Source of the DNA: Planctomycetota bacterium
GTDB lineage: Bacteria > Planctomycetota > Planctomycetia > Pirellulales > Pirellulaceae
DNA length: 35,456 nucleotides
NCBI GenBank assembly: GCA_026692885.1
Contig: JAPLNJ010000402.1
Coordinates: forward strand, 1 to 35,456
Reading direction: 5' to 3'
Shown here: positions 17,343 through 26,509 of the stretch, piece after piece
Layout of the letters: each line of letters starts with the position of its first letter
Numbering within the stretch: position 1 is the first letter of the stretch
Position numbers and translations under genes: made by a program
The notes under the pieces: model-generated
Told to the model about the DNA's origin: nothing
The model's database searches: none
The model's input: only the letters and a program-made list of their open reading frames with translations

Positions 17343-18830
17343 CTACTTGGCTGCGGCTCCGCCGCGCGGGCTCGCTACGTACTTGTTTGCGATCGAACAA
17401 GCCCGACGAGCATCGCCGCCCAACAGTGACTCGACGGCTGTCCGATAGACACTTAGCATCGCGTCGACGACCCGCGGATTCGGTAATCGCAGTTGCGACA
17501 CATCCCCAGGCTCCAGCTTCGCTAGCCCCAGCGCATATTCGCGAACCGCTGACGGCAGCTGCTCGCGCACGATGTCCGTCAGCAGCATCAAGGCCCAGGC
17601 GCACTGCTCGTCTTGCAAGAGTCGCCTGGGAAATCGGACTGTGTAAAGCGTGTTGGTGGCCGACAACCGCACCATTCCATTGAGACAAACCCAGGGCCCC
17701 GACTGACTCATTCCGCTCATGAATCCATCCGGTCGCGGAGGTAACGGCGTGACATACCAAGGGTGGCGGTTACGGACCTTGTAGGCGTCTCGACGGCAGC
17801 CGCCATCGGCTTCGGGTAGTTCCAGGTAGCGCTGAACTGCGGGTTGAGGAACCACCGCTGCGCGCGGCCGGAACAACCAGACTCGTTCTTCTGCGGAAAG
17901 CAACTCCATCCAACGCTCTGGGGAGATGCTTGCACTGCGGATGTGCTTCGACTTGGACAGCACAGGCATGACCGCCGACGTCGGCAAATCGTGCCGACGG
18001 CGTTCTTCATCGGTCATCAGGAAGTAGGAAGCGTCGCCGGTCACGGCTCCGAGCCCGATAGTCATCACATCGCCCAGCCGGACGCCCTTGCCATTGGCGA
18101 TTAGGGCACCCGACGTGGGCGACTGACGTCTGGGTTGGGAGGGGCGGCTTAACCCTCGAACAAGGTCATCCAGTGATTCGTACTCGCGTCGGAAGGCGGC
18201 TTTCCTCGGCTCCCGAAAGCCGTGGCCAATTAACACGATCGAACCTTCTTCCACGGAATCGAAGATTGGTTTTCGACAGCGATGGACTTCCAGCCGAGCG
18301 AACAGGGTCGGCAAGGTTGTTCTGAGCGACCGTGCGTAGTTCGCGTAGTCGAAAGCGGCTGGCAACACGAACGCGATTGAACCACCTTCGTTCAGCAAGC
18401 CAAGGCTGGCGCAGAGAAAGGCATTCCAACAGTTGCCGCCTCGGGTTATCGGCGATTCGTCGGGCGTGCGAACGCAGAGAGCAGCGTTCTGGATCGGCCG
18501 AGGCACTTTGCTCAGCGCAACATAAGGAGGATTGGCCACCACCCGATCGAATCGCTCCAGCGTCGATGTCGCCCACCGCAAGAACTCGATCCCGCGGTGG
18601 ACCACTGCGTGAACGTCCGCTGGCTCCGGGGAACGGCAGAGATCCAAGCCGACAATCCGACTCGCATCAACCCGGTGTCGCGTGAGCGATTTCAGAAAGG
18701 CACCCTGGCCCACGCACGGCTCCAGCCAGCGAGCGTCCGGCACATCGCCCAGAGCGCACACCATCGCCTGGGCTAACACTGCTGGAGTGTAGACGTTGCA
18801 TGACGGTGGTGGCTTGACAAGGTTGCTCAT
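17343..18830 (-). CDS. N6-adenine DNA methyltransferase (TaqI/Eco57I-like)
   Basis: A 495-residue protein of the class I SAM-dependent fold. Residues 14-16 (YTP) begin the cofactor-pocket motif X. WLEPCVGQGAF (35-45) is motif I, binding S-adenosylmethionine. VVANPPYVAL holds the catalytic NPPY at 100-103, the signature of N6-adenine methylation. The order X-I-IV near the N-terminus followed by a long C-terminal region is that of M.TaqI/Eco57I-type enzymes, in which the C-terminal part (about 230-495 here) recognises the DNA target. The recognition site cannot be predicted. No endonuclease motif is visible in the same chain. It is the last gene of a four-gene operon, 12 bp after the unknown protein, so its modification may protect the host from, or be controlled by, the partner genes. 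Confidence 0.88.
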   Translation of the reverse strand: MSNLVKPPPSCNVYTPAVLAQAMVCALGDVPDARWLEPCVGQGAFLKSLTRHRVDASRIVGLDLCRSPEPADVHAVVHRGIEFLRWATSTLERFDRVVANPPYVALSKVPRPIQNAALCVRTPDESPITRGGNCWNAFLCASLGLLNEGGSIAFVLPAAFDYANYARSLRTTLPTLFARLEVHRCRKPIFDSVEEGSIVLIGHGFREPRKAAFRREYESLDDLVRGLSRPSQPRRQSPTSGALIANGKGVRLGDVMTIGLGAVTGDASYFLMTDEERRRHDLPTSAVMPVLSKSKHIRSASISPERWMELLSAEERVWLFRPRAAVVPQPAVQRYLELPEADGGCRRDAYKVRNRHPWYVTPLPPRPDGFMSGMSQSGPWVCLNGMVRLSATNTLYTVRFPRRLLQDEQCAWALMLLTDIVREQLPSAVREYALGLAKLEPGDVSQLRLPNPRVVDAMLSVYRTAVESLLGGDARRACSIANKYVASPRGGAAAK

Positions 18831-18842
18831 GGCAGGGCTATT

Positions 18843-19598
18843 TCATTGCACAAACAAGCCATCGGCAGCTTCGGGCTTGGCTCGCTTCAGGGCCATCCAA
18901 GGTGAGCCGACGCATTTCTGTATGTGGCGTTTCTTCCAATCCAGCAGTCGCAACAGAATGTCCCGCTGCGTCGACTGCCAAAACCTCGTATCGTCGGTCT
19001 CGCGGCTCACATGCTTGGCCCATTCGTCCTGGAACAACTCCCCAAGCAAAAACTCCAAGACTGCCATTGGAGTCACGATGACGGAAGGCAATCGAGGTAC
19101 ACTCAACCCGTGAGGAAATGGTGGAGAATCCGACTGCCCCAGGACTTGCTGATGGAAGTAACATCCCGGCGAGCCAACGTCTCCCACCTCCGTTCGCCAC
19201 ATCGCCAACTCCGCCGGAGGACCGTCACCGACACTCCATACTTTCGATCGAACAGACGCGATCCCTCGCACCTCGAGTACCTTCCCGTTCGGTTTCTCCG
19301 GGGCAATCTCCCACTCCCAGGACACTTCTCCGCACACCGTCAGCGATCCGCATCCTCCCGGTTCGTATCCGCGCGTCGGGCGTGTCCTGAGGGGGCACTG
19401 CTCGCTCGTCCCCCAACGTTTCGCGACCCTGCCACACTGAATCTCATTGAGTTGAGTCTTCAAGGCGCCAAATACATAGGCGTGGTCGTGGGCCGGATCG
19501 AGAAACGCCTCTGCAAGGCGACTCATGCAGCTAATCTCGCGTCTGAACTTTTCGAACTCAAACCGGAGGGGAACAAACTTCGCGGGGTGGTCGTGCAT
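18843..19598 (-). CDS. Unknown protein between response regulator and methyltransferase
   Basis: A 251-residue protein I do not recognise. The start is set by overlap: the ATG (19598-19596) shares one base with the TAA stop of the response regulator gene, which strongly implies translational coupling. A longer frame beginning upstream would lie inside the regulator gene. No signal peptide or membrane segment is seen, so it should be cytoplasmic. The centre is rich in tryptophan and glycine (VSWEWEIAPEK). LSVPRLPSVIVTPMAVLEFLLGELF resembles a hydrophobic core strand plus helix, and the C-terminus is basic (WKKRHIQK). No PD-(D/E)xK, HNH or GIY-YIG motif is obvious. From its position it could be a DNA-binding adaptor, restriction effector or substrate of the signalling pair; that is inference only. 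Confidence 0.75.
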   Translation of the reverse strand: MHDHPAKFVPLRFEFEKFRREISCMSRLAEAFLDPAHDHAYVFGALKTQLNEIQCGRVAKRWGTSEQCPLRTRPTRGYEPGGCGSLTVCGEVSWEWEIAPEKPNGKVLEVRGIASVRSKVWSVGDGPPAELAMWRTEVGDVGSPGCYFHQQVLGQSDSPPFPHGLSVPRLPSVIVTPMAVLEFLLGELFQDEWAKHVSRETDDTRFWQSTQRDILLRLLDWKKRHIQKCVGSPWMALKRAKPEAADGLFVQ

Positions 19599-20746
19599 TA
19601 CTTGGCCTCCGGCCCCGCATCGCCCTGGCCCACAAGCCGCTCGCGATCCATCGCGATAACGCCCGCCCGTAGTCTCGCGTGCTCCCGGGCGAGTTGAAGC
19701 GGCGTCCATGCCTGCTCAGCGTAAGGTGGCCAGTCGTCCGGCTGAACTCTGACTGCGCTTGACACCTCACAGACGCTGTCGCTGATGTTGAAGTTCTCGT
19801 CGATACACAACACCGGCTCCGAAACAGAAGACCGGACCAGCACGCCGGCGCAGTGGCGACTTAGCAGGAACAACGTTTCATCCAAGTCAAAGGAGTTCCC
19901 GTCGGTAATATCCCACAGGATCGCCTCGCATCCGCTTCGCCACCAACGCGTGGACAGAAAATCGTACAGACCACCGGCGTAGCGGGCCTGTCCGAACACC
20001 TCGGCCAAGCCTTTCGAAAGGCCCTCCTGCAACGATTCAGGCGTGACTCGCAACCTTGCGGCCAAACGCCCTTGGCTCCAAAGGAAGCAGGGATAAGGAA
20101 GTATGCGTTGCGCGAACCAGCGAACGAACCGAAGTCCGTGCTTGCGCTCCACGAGTTGGTGCCACGGGGGATGGCAATCCTCAATGTCCTGCCAGGCGAG
20201 GTCCTTCCAGCGTTGGTCGGGCAGGGCTAGCCATTGTTCGACGAGCCGCCGTGTCGCGTCCGCATCATCGGCCGGCCAGACTTCTGGAAGCGATTCTACA
20301 GCTGCCGAAAGGCCTCGAATCTGAGCCGTCTGCCGGCCGAGAACATCCTTCTTGTCCAGCACCCACTCCAAGTTATGCTGCTGGGCGATCACGTGCAACC
20401 GCGTCTCCGGCGGAAAACCCGATGATAGTTCTTGGAGGTGGGCTGACCTCAGGATGAATGCGGTCGGGCTTCCATCGAGCTTCTCGGCGTGCCCACGCAG
20501 GACGGCAGCCAGCGCGAGTCCGTCAGGCGGTTGCAGCGAGATCGTGGCCGTCGCGTCTCGCTCGGGCCAGTCATCGAGCACGTAGTCGATCACGACAACG
20601 TCGGCCTCTCGCAAATTGGCCTCCTCCACATCCTGAGGATGCCGGACGATCAATTCAACGTCCGCTCCCGATGAGCGAAGCTTCGCTCGCTCGTCGTCGG
20701 CGTGGTCGTCGATGATCAGGGCTGTCGGACACTTGGTCGCTGACAT
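19598..20746 (-). CDS. Response regulator with unrecognised output domain
   Basis: A 382-residue protein. The first ~135 residues form a receiver domain: ALIIDDHADD gives the acidic pair D13-D14, VVVIDY gives phospho-acceptor D54, a serine follows beta-4 (FILRSA), and VLDKKD supplies the conserved lysine. All residues for phosphorylation are present. The receiver has a long insertion between D54 and beta-4 (DDWPERDATATISLQPPDG). The remaining ~245 residues show no HTH, GGDEF, EAL or HD motif. They contain a tryptophan-rich patch (QRWKDLAWQDIEDCHPPWHQL) and FVRWFAQRILPYPCFLW, which looks like a buried helical core. The gene starts 6 bp after the kinase gene ends, so the two are very likely a cognate pair, and it is coupled to the next gene by a 1-base overlap. 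Confidence 0.85.
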   Translation of the reverse strand: MSATKCPTALIIDDHADDERAKLRSSGADVELIVRHPQDVEEANLREADVVVIDYVLDDWPERDATATISLQPPDGLALAAVLRGHAEKLDGSPTAFILRSAHLQELSSGFPPETRLHVIAQQHNLEWVLDKKDVLGRQTAQIRGLSAAVESLPEVWPADDADATRRLVEQWLALPDQRWKDLAWQDIEDCHPPWHQLVERKHGLRFVRWFAQRILPYPCFLWSQGRLAARLRVTPESLQEGLSKGLAEVFGQARYAGGLYDFLSTRWWRSGCEAILWDITDGNSFDLDETLFLLSRHCAGVLVRSSVSEPVLCIDENFNISDSVCEVSSAVRVQPDDWPPYAEQAWTPLQLAREHARLRAGVIAMDRERLVGQGDAGPEAK

Positions 20747-20752
20747 TTCGCA

Positions 20753-23020
20753 TCACCTGGGAAAAATAATCTCGATGGCGGTAGCGAATCCGCGGGAGGG
20801 AGGCACGAACTGAATGGAGGCTCCATATTCTTCGAGCATGTTCCGCGTGATCGGCAGTCCCATGCCCATGCCTTGCCCCAGCACAGGATCGGTTTCCAAC
20901 GTGGTCGACTCGAACGGACGGAACCACCGTTCCGCGTCATCGAGTTCGACCCCAGTTCCGGTGTTCTCAACCCGGAGGATCACCTGTCCTTCGACATCCT
21001 GACGGCCTGAGGCTCGGATCCCACCGTCTTCGCCAGCCGCTTTCACGGCGTTGGTCAAGAGGTTCGAGAAGATCACCGTAAACTCGGCCGAGAACATGGG
21101 CGGCGACTTCAAGTCGGCAGGAATCTCGTTCTTGATCTCGACGCCGTTACGTGCCGCCGCGGCCGCTACCAGCCGACGTCCGGCATCAAGGTGTTCGGTG
21201 AGTTTCTGCCGGGAGCGACGCCGACGAGCGTCCGGTGAAACGACCTCCGTCAGATAGGATGCCTGGCGTTCGATTCCCCGTCGCAGATCTTCGATCGCGG
21301 ATCGCAACTGAGCCAGCTTCTTTCTTTGCGCGGCGTTCGGGCTCAGCTCCCGCTCGATCTCGGCAACCGCGGCTTCCAGGGCCTTCGACATTCCCAGGAT
21401 GTTGTTGATTTCGTGGACAAACGCGGCCATCTGCGTGCCGACCGAGGCCAGCACTCGCAGCACGGCTCCTTCGGTCATCAACCGATCAGAGGCTTCCGCG
21501 CCACGTGAGAATTCGGCCGCCGCCTGCTCGATGCTTGACGACGCAGCCCGGTAGTCGCCCTTCGCCGCAAACTGCTGGGCTTCCTGTGCAAGCGAGGCTG
21601 CCCGCCCGACAGAGTGCTCGATCGCCTGTCTGAGGTCTGCTCTCAGCGGTGACTTGCCCTGGCGTTCCTCGCGACGCTCGACACGGGTCCGCTGTTTCGC
21701 CGCTGCACGGACTCGCACCGACAAATAGATCGCCGTGCGCAAGACGTCCACCAAGTGCTCGTAGGCGGGATCCGAGACGAAACCTTCCCGGTTGACCAGC
21801 ATACGGAGCGACGGGGCGCCGGAAGTCGTCAGGAACACGGCGCCGAAGTAGGCGCTGTTTCCGATGAAGACCAGGCCCTCGTCCTTGTCTTCAGATGCAG
21901 GAAATCCACGATCTGTCAGGTATGACAAGACCCTCGGGCGAGTCTTGTAGTCGGCATCAATAGAAAGCCAATCGTTCTTGGGCTCGCCGTAAGGCAACAC
22001 GCGGAAGCCCTCGGAGTAGACCCGGATTCCGAACGACCGACCGAGCCATTGTCTGAGCGCTCGGTTACCCGCGCCACCCTCACGAACCAAGACCCGCGAC
22101 TGGAAGAGTGGTCCCTGCTCCGGCGCAGGGTGATCCAGGTCAAACCGGGCCGGACGAGCATCCGGGAACTCGGCGTGTCCGTGCTTCGTCGGAATAATGC
22201 TGATTCCGATCGGACGATCCTTACTGCTGGCATCGACTTCAATCAGCCAGTGGGCAGTCTGCGCGATCTGAGGCCAGAAGTCGTCGCCTGTAGCGAAGTC
22301 GCCACTCAGGTCAAACTCGACCCCGGGATCACTTCCGCTGATCTCCGCCACGCAAGGCTTGCGAAACAGCAAGTCGCCTTTGACGAGTCCTTTCGGAACG
22401 TCGACCAGGACGGGCGGTGGTCGAAAGGTCTCGACTTCGGATTGAAGCTGAACCAAGTCCGCCTGTGTCCACTTCTTGCGTAGACGCCGCAGGGTGATGG
22501 TCGTTCCGGCCTCGGTCTTCCGTCGGCGAGCCTCGGTTTCCAGCACGACGGCACCCGAATCCTCGACCATGTCGAGGATGAGCAGACTCTCGATCTTGTC
22601 CCAGTCGATGGTGGCCCGCAGAAGCTCGTCATTCTCCGGCACATACGCGGGATCGGGACGCGATTCAATCTCGATGAGCCTCGCGAGCTTATGCGCCGCG
22701 AGCCGGCCAATGCCCTTGGCACCCGTATATCTCCGCTGGAACCGAGCCGACTTACGCTGTCCAGAATCCTTCAGTCGCGACGCGATCCGCAGGAACCCTG
22801 CGCGGAACTGGCCGGGGCTCATGCCGATGCCGTCGTCGATGATCGTGATCACTCCACGTTTCGGGTCGTCCAGAAATCTGCCGTCGATGACCACCTTGGT
22901 CGCGTCAGCGTCGTAGGCGTTCTTGATGAGTTCCACCAGGGCTGTCGAGTTCCGCCCAACGAGTAGTTCCCCAAGCTCGCGGAACAAGTGTGTGTCGACG
23001 GTGAATTTTTCGTTGGGCAT
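20753..23020 (-). CDS. Dual-GHKL sensor histidine kinase (MORC/Hsp90-like plus HisK)
   Basis: A 755-residue soluble protein with no membrane segment. Residues 1 to about 200 form a GHKL ATPase of MORC/Hsp90/MutL type: ELIKNAYDADA with N34 (N box), IIDDGIGMS around 61-68 (G1) and TGAKGIGRLAAHKLA (G2 loop). A transducer-like middle follows to about residue 420. The C-terminal part is a complete histidine kinase: FVHEINNILG with H536 as the phospho-acceptor, a long dimerising helix pair, an N box in FSNLLTNAVKAAG, an altered G1 (ENTGTG), an F box (WFRPFE) and GQGMGMGLPITRNMLEEYG (G2). So one chain carries two ATP-binding modules, one likely acting as sensor or clamp. It is first in the operon. 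The start lacks a strong ribosome binding site, but the family alignment begins at residue 3-6, which supports it. Confidence 0.88.
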   Translation of the reverse strand: MPNEKFTVDTHLFRELGELLVGRNSTALVELIKNAYDADATKVVIDGRFLDDPKRGVITIIDDGIGMSPGQFRAGFLRIASRLKDSGQRKSARFQRRYTGAKGIGRLAAHKLARLIEIESRPDPAYVPENDELLRATIDWDKIESLLILDMVEDSGAVVLETEARRRKTEAGTTITLRRLRKKWTQADLVQLQSEVETFRPPPVLVDVPKGLVKGDLLFRKPCVAEISGSDPGVEFDLSGDFATGDDFWPQIAQTAHWLIEVDASSKDRPIGISIIPTKHGHAEFPDARPARFDLDHPAPEQGPLFQSRVLVREGGAGNRALRQWLGRSFGIRVYSEGFRVLPYGEPKNDWLSIDADYKTRPRVLSYLTDRGFPASEDKDEGLVFIGNSAYFGAVFLTTSGAPSLRMLVNREGFVSDPAYEHLVDVLRTAIYLSVRVRAAAKQRTRVERREERQGKSPLRADLRQAIEHSVGRAASLAQEAQQFAAKGDYRAASSSIEQAAAEFSRGAEASDRLMTEGAVLRVLASVGTQMAAFVHEINNILGMSKALEAAVAEIERELSPNAAQRKKLAQLRSAIEDLRRGIERQASYLTEVVSPDARRRRSRQKLTEHLDAGRRLVAAAAARNGVEIKNEIPADLKSPPMFSAEFTVIFSNLLTNAVKAAGEDGGIRASGRQDVEGQVILRVENTGTGVELDDAERWFRPFESTTLETDPVLGQGMGMGLPITRNMLEEYGASIQFVPPSRGFATAIEIIFPR

Positions 23021-23125
23021 GGGTGGCTTGTCGCCATCGGGCTGTGCTTTTCAGGCTACCCGGCCGCCGAGTGAGCAGTCGCGGTCATCCAATTCTGATT
23101 GTCGGCGATTTTCCTCGTGACCGCG

Positions 23126-23153
23126 AGTATACAGACCCTGATTATCGGGACAA
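23126..23153 (-). promoter_or_regulatory. Possible promoter of the four-gene signalling operon
   Basis: On the minus strand TTGTCC (23153-23148) and TATACT (23131-23126) are separated by 16 bases, matching sigma-70 boxes at 4/6 and 5/6 positions. Transcription would start near 23119, leaving a leader of about 100 bases before the kinase ATG. The box overlaps the start of the decayed LamG fragment on the other strand. Planctomycete promoters are poorly characterised, so this is tentative. Confidence 0.35.
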
Positions 23154-23160
23154 GCCAAGG

Positions 23161-23452
23161 ATGTCGAAGTCTCCGAAATTCCGGATTGGCCAGCCTCCGA
23201 GCAGCGGACCAACGCCGATCGAGACCGACGCTTTCACCCTGGCTTGGAGCCGCCTGTACGACGTGGCCCTGGACGCCGCGGCCGTGGCGGCGCTGCGGCT
23301 GGGCGAAGTGGGCGCGGTGCGACCCCTGGGACGGCACCCAGGATTCCCTGGGGCACTTTGCGCCGCGTGTGCTCCACGGCCACTCCCGCGTGGCGGACGG
23401 CAAGCTCCACCTCGACGGCACGGACAGTTTCCTGCTGATCGAGAGGGCCTGA
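23161..23452 (+). pseudogene. Decayed LamG-domain fragment
   Basis: Two pieces of LamG (concanavalin-like) sequence lie in different frames. The first reads WSRLYDVALDAAAVAALR, typical of the end of a LamG domain. After a frame change near 23320 a second reads WDGTQDSLGHF, then VADGKLHLDGTDSFLLIE, typical of the start of one, and stops at TGA (23450-23452). No single frame spans both and there is no complete domain. It is probably a remnant of a larger exported protein, many of which carry LamG domains in planctomycetes. Confidence 0.4.
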
Positions 23453-23480
23453 ACAGCCCTCGGCACAGCGTGGGAAAGCC

Positions 23481-24197
23481 CTAGCCACAGGAGTCGCTGC
23501 TGAGTGTGCCGGACTGGAGCCGCGACAGGCCTTCCGGGCAACGGCCCAGCAGCACGCATTCGAGACAGTCAGGGTGGTCGGCGGAGCAGACCGTCCGGCC
23601 GTGACGAATCAACTGGATGTGGAATTCCAGGACCCGCTTGGCCGGCACCAGGAGCGCCAGTTCTGTGTGGGCTTTTTCGGCATTCGTCTGCGGGCCGATC
23701 AGTCCCAATCGCTGGCAGATGCGGTGGACGTGCGTGTCCACGGGCAGGACCGGCTGACCGCAGGCGAACAGCAGCACGCAGGCGGCGGTTTTCGGTCCGA
23801 CGCCGGAGAAGCTTCGCAGGTAATCCAGTGCCGCCTGCGTCGGCATCGCGCGGAGGAACTCCAACGATAAATCACCGCGCTGTTCGTAAATCGACTGCAG
23901 GATCGCCTTGATCCGCGGAGCCTTGCGGTTCGACAGCCCGGCTTGCCGGATGGCCGCGGCGAGGCTGGCCACCGGCGCGCGACGCACCATGTCCCACTCG
24001 GGAAACTGCCGTCGCAGTTCGTCCCACGCCGCGTCGCTGTTGGTGTCCGACGTGTTCTGGGACAGAATCGTGGCGATCAATTCATCAAGCACCGGCAGCG
24101 GGGGCCAAGGCTTCACCGGGCCGTAGACGCGCTGCAGCCGACGGCAGATCAACCCGATGAAACCACGTCGCAAATGATCCGGATACGGGGGATTCAT
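23481..24197 (-). CDS. nth: Endonuclease III-type DNA glycosylase/AP lyase
   Basis: A 238-residue base-excision-repair enzyme that removes oxidised pyrimidines and nicks the abasic site. The helix-hairpin-helix reads SFSGVGPKTAACVLL with catalytic lysine K136. The catalytic aspartate is D154 in LPVDTHVHRI; the K-to-D spacing of 18 equals that of E. coli Nth. The [4Fe-4S] cluster motif C-x6-C-x2-C-x5-C is complete at C204, C211, C214 and C220. I start at the ATG at 24197, because the longer frame begins with a TTG inside a palindromic repeat. The ribosome binding site is weak. Some divergence from classical Nth suggests it may belong to the wider Nth/MutY-like HhH-GPD subgroup, but the residues for glycosylase/lyase action are there. 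Confidence 0.88.
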   Translation of the reverse strand: MNPPYPDHLRRGFIGLICRRLQRVYGPVKPWPPLPVLDELIATILSQNTSDTNSDAAWDELRRQFPEWDMVRRAPVASLAAAIRQAGLSNRKAPRIKAILQSIYEQRGDLSLEFLRAMPTQAALDYLRSFSGVGPKTAACVLLFACGQPVLPVDTHVHRICQRLGLIGPQTNAEKAHTELALLVPAKRVLEFHIQLIRHGRTVCSADHPDCLECVLLGRCPEGLSRLQSGTLSSDSCG

Positions 24198-24221
24198 GGT
24201 AAGGTACGTGGTTGCAACCAA

Positions 24222-24280
24222 GTAGGTCAGGCTTTCCAGCCTGACGCCGAACGCCCGTCAGCCTGGAAAGGCTGACCTAC
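24222..24280. repeat. Palindromic repeat, GTAGGTCAGG type, copy A
   Basis: Two 25-base arms beginning GTAGGTCAG and ending in its complement CTGACCTAC are separated by 9 bases; the arms mismatch at only two positions. The same element occurs inverted at 33907-33954. It lies just upstream of the endonuclease III gene. Confidence 0.85.
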
Positions 24281-24403
24281 GGCTCTCAATCGTGTCCGAA
24301 ACGCTGCTGCACGACAAGTCCGGTTGCAGTCCTGCGAGTCGGAAAGTAGAAATAGAAGCTTGTTCCTTGAATAGCACTCCGAAAACTAGAGAGGTTTGAC
24401 GCA

Positions 24404-25567
<1,164 letters not shown>

Positions 25568-25575
25568 GACCCACC

Positions 25576-26250
25576 CTACTTAACTTGTAATTGCACCTTG
25601 CGGAAGTGGTACTCATCACCTTCCGCGGTCAGCAGGATCTTGCCAGGGACCACCTCGCAGTCGGTGGTCTGGTTCACGACTTGGCCGTTGACCTTCAACG
25701 TGACCTGGCCACCGTCCACCGCGATCTCGTAGTCGTTCCACTCGCCGATCGGTTTTTCCAATTCCGCCGTCTTCTTGAGGTTCGTGAGTTTGCCGAATTT
25801 CGGGTGTTCGAGCAGCTGCATACGCTCGGCCGGCCCGGAGAGCTGGTAGCCCGCCAGGCCCCAGAAGTCACCTGCTTGGCCGGCGTTCAATTGGGCTTCC
25901 AGACTCTTGGGCCAAACTCGGTGCGGACCCGTCATGCGGACCAGCACACCCCCATTCCCCGCTTTGCCCCCCGGCGGCCAACGCCATTGGAGCTTCAACA
26001 CGAAGTTGGTGTAGTCTTTTTCCGTGAGCAGGTATCCGAGCGGCTGGCCCTTGCAGACGAGCACGCCTGCGGACTGGAGCTGCCACACCTCGCCGGTCTT
26101 GGCCGCCGGCTCCGGGTGATAGGACTTCCAGCCGGCGATTTCGCCGTCAGCACCCTGACTCACGAGCAAATTGGCCATCGCCTCCGGCGTTTCGGCCGAG
26201 ACGATCGAAACCAGCAGGTGCCATAGGCCGAACGCCACAATGCTTCTCAT
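25576..26250 (-). CDS. DUF1080 (3-keto-disaccharide hydrolase-like) protein
   Basis: A 224-residue exported protein. The ATG at 26250 is chosen over a longer frame because GAGGAGC lies 7 bases upstream and a signal peptide (about residues 1-19, MRSIVAFGLWHLLVSIVSA) begins there. The lectin-like jelly roll shows the family pattern GYLLTEKDYTNFVLKLQWRW, GNGGVLVRM and EWNDYEIAVDGGQVTLKVNGQ. DUF1080 proteins are abundant in planctomycetes. Some members hydrolyse 3-keto-glycosides, while others appear to bind glycans or phytochemical glycosides. No partner oxidoreductase is next to it. Full length for the single-domain type. Confidence 0.88.
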   Translation of the reverse strand: MRSIVAFGLWHLLVSIVSAETPEAMANLLVSQGADGEIAGWKSYHPEPAAKTGEVWQLQSAGVLVCKGQPLGYLLTEKDYTNFVLKLQWRWPPGGKAGNGGVLVRMTGPHRVWPKSLEAQLNAGQAGDFWGLAGYQLSGPAERMQLLEHPKFGKLTNLKKTAELEKPIGEWNDYEIAVDGGQVTLKVNGQVVNQTTDCEVVPGKILLTAEGDEYHFRKVQLQVK

Positions 26251-26509
26251 AGTACAGCTCCTCTTGTGACAGGTTGGAACGATCCGGCTTGGATTATACC
26301 GGCAAGTGTGATAGCGTAACACAATCAGGAGACCTGGGAAGGACTGCTGCCGGGCCGGATTCCGCGCACTCACGAGTCTCGGATGGAACTTACCCCACGA
26401 TGGGGCTGCTGAAAAGGGGACAGGCACGGCAAGCTAACGTGGCCGGAGTTGCTTGCAGGTCCCATTGCCTGGCGGAGCCAGTCCCCTTTTTCAGCAGCCC
26501 CCAACGACA
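26251..26509. other. Divergent intergenic region with palindromic element
   Basis: This 259-bp gap separates the DUF1080 gene (minus) from the giant helicase (plus), so promoters for both should be here. Its right half is filled by a 100-bp inverted-repeat element ending 8 bp before the helicase ATG. No clear promoter boxes could be assigned. Confidence 0.5.
26402..26501. repeat. 100-bp MITE-like palindromic element before helicase ATG
   Basis: Left arm 26402-26421 (GGGGCTGCTGAAAAGGGGAC) and right arm 26481-26501 are reverse complements except for one extra A. A nested hairpin with GCAAGC/GCTTGC stems lies inside. An in-frame TTG at 26453 falls within the element, so the longer annotation of the helicase would translate repeat DNA. 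Confidence 0.8.

Noticed and set aside
17343..18830. Complete type IIG restriction-modification enzyme
   Set aside because: The chain has methyltransferase motifs and a probable target-recognition region, but there is no N-terminal nuclease domain: motif X begins at residue 14.
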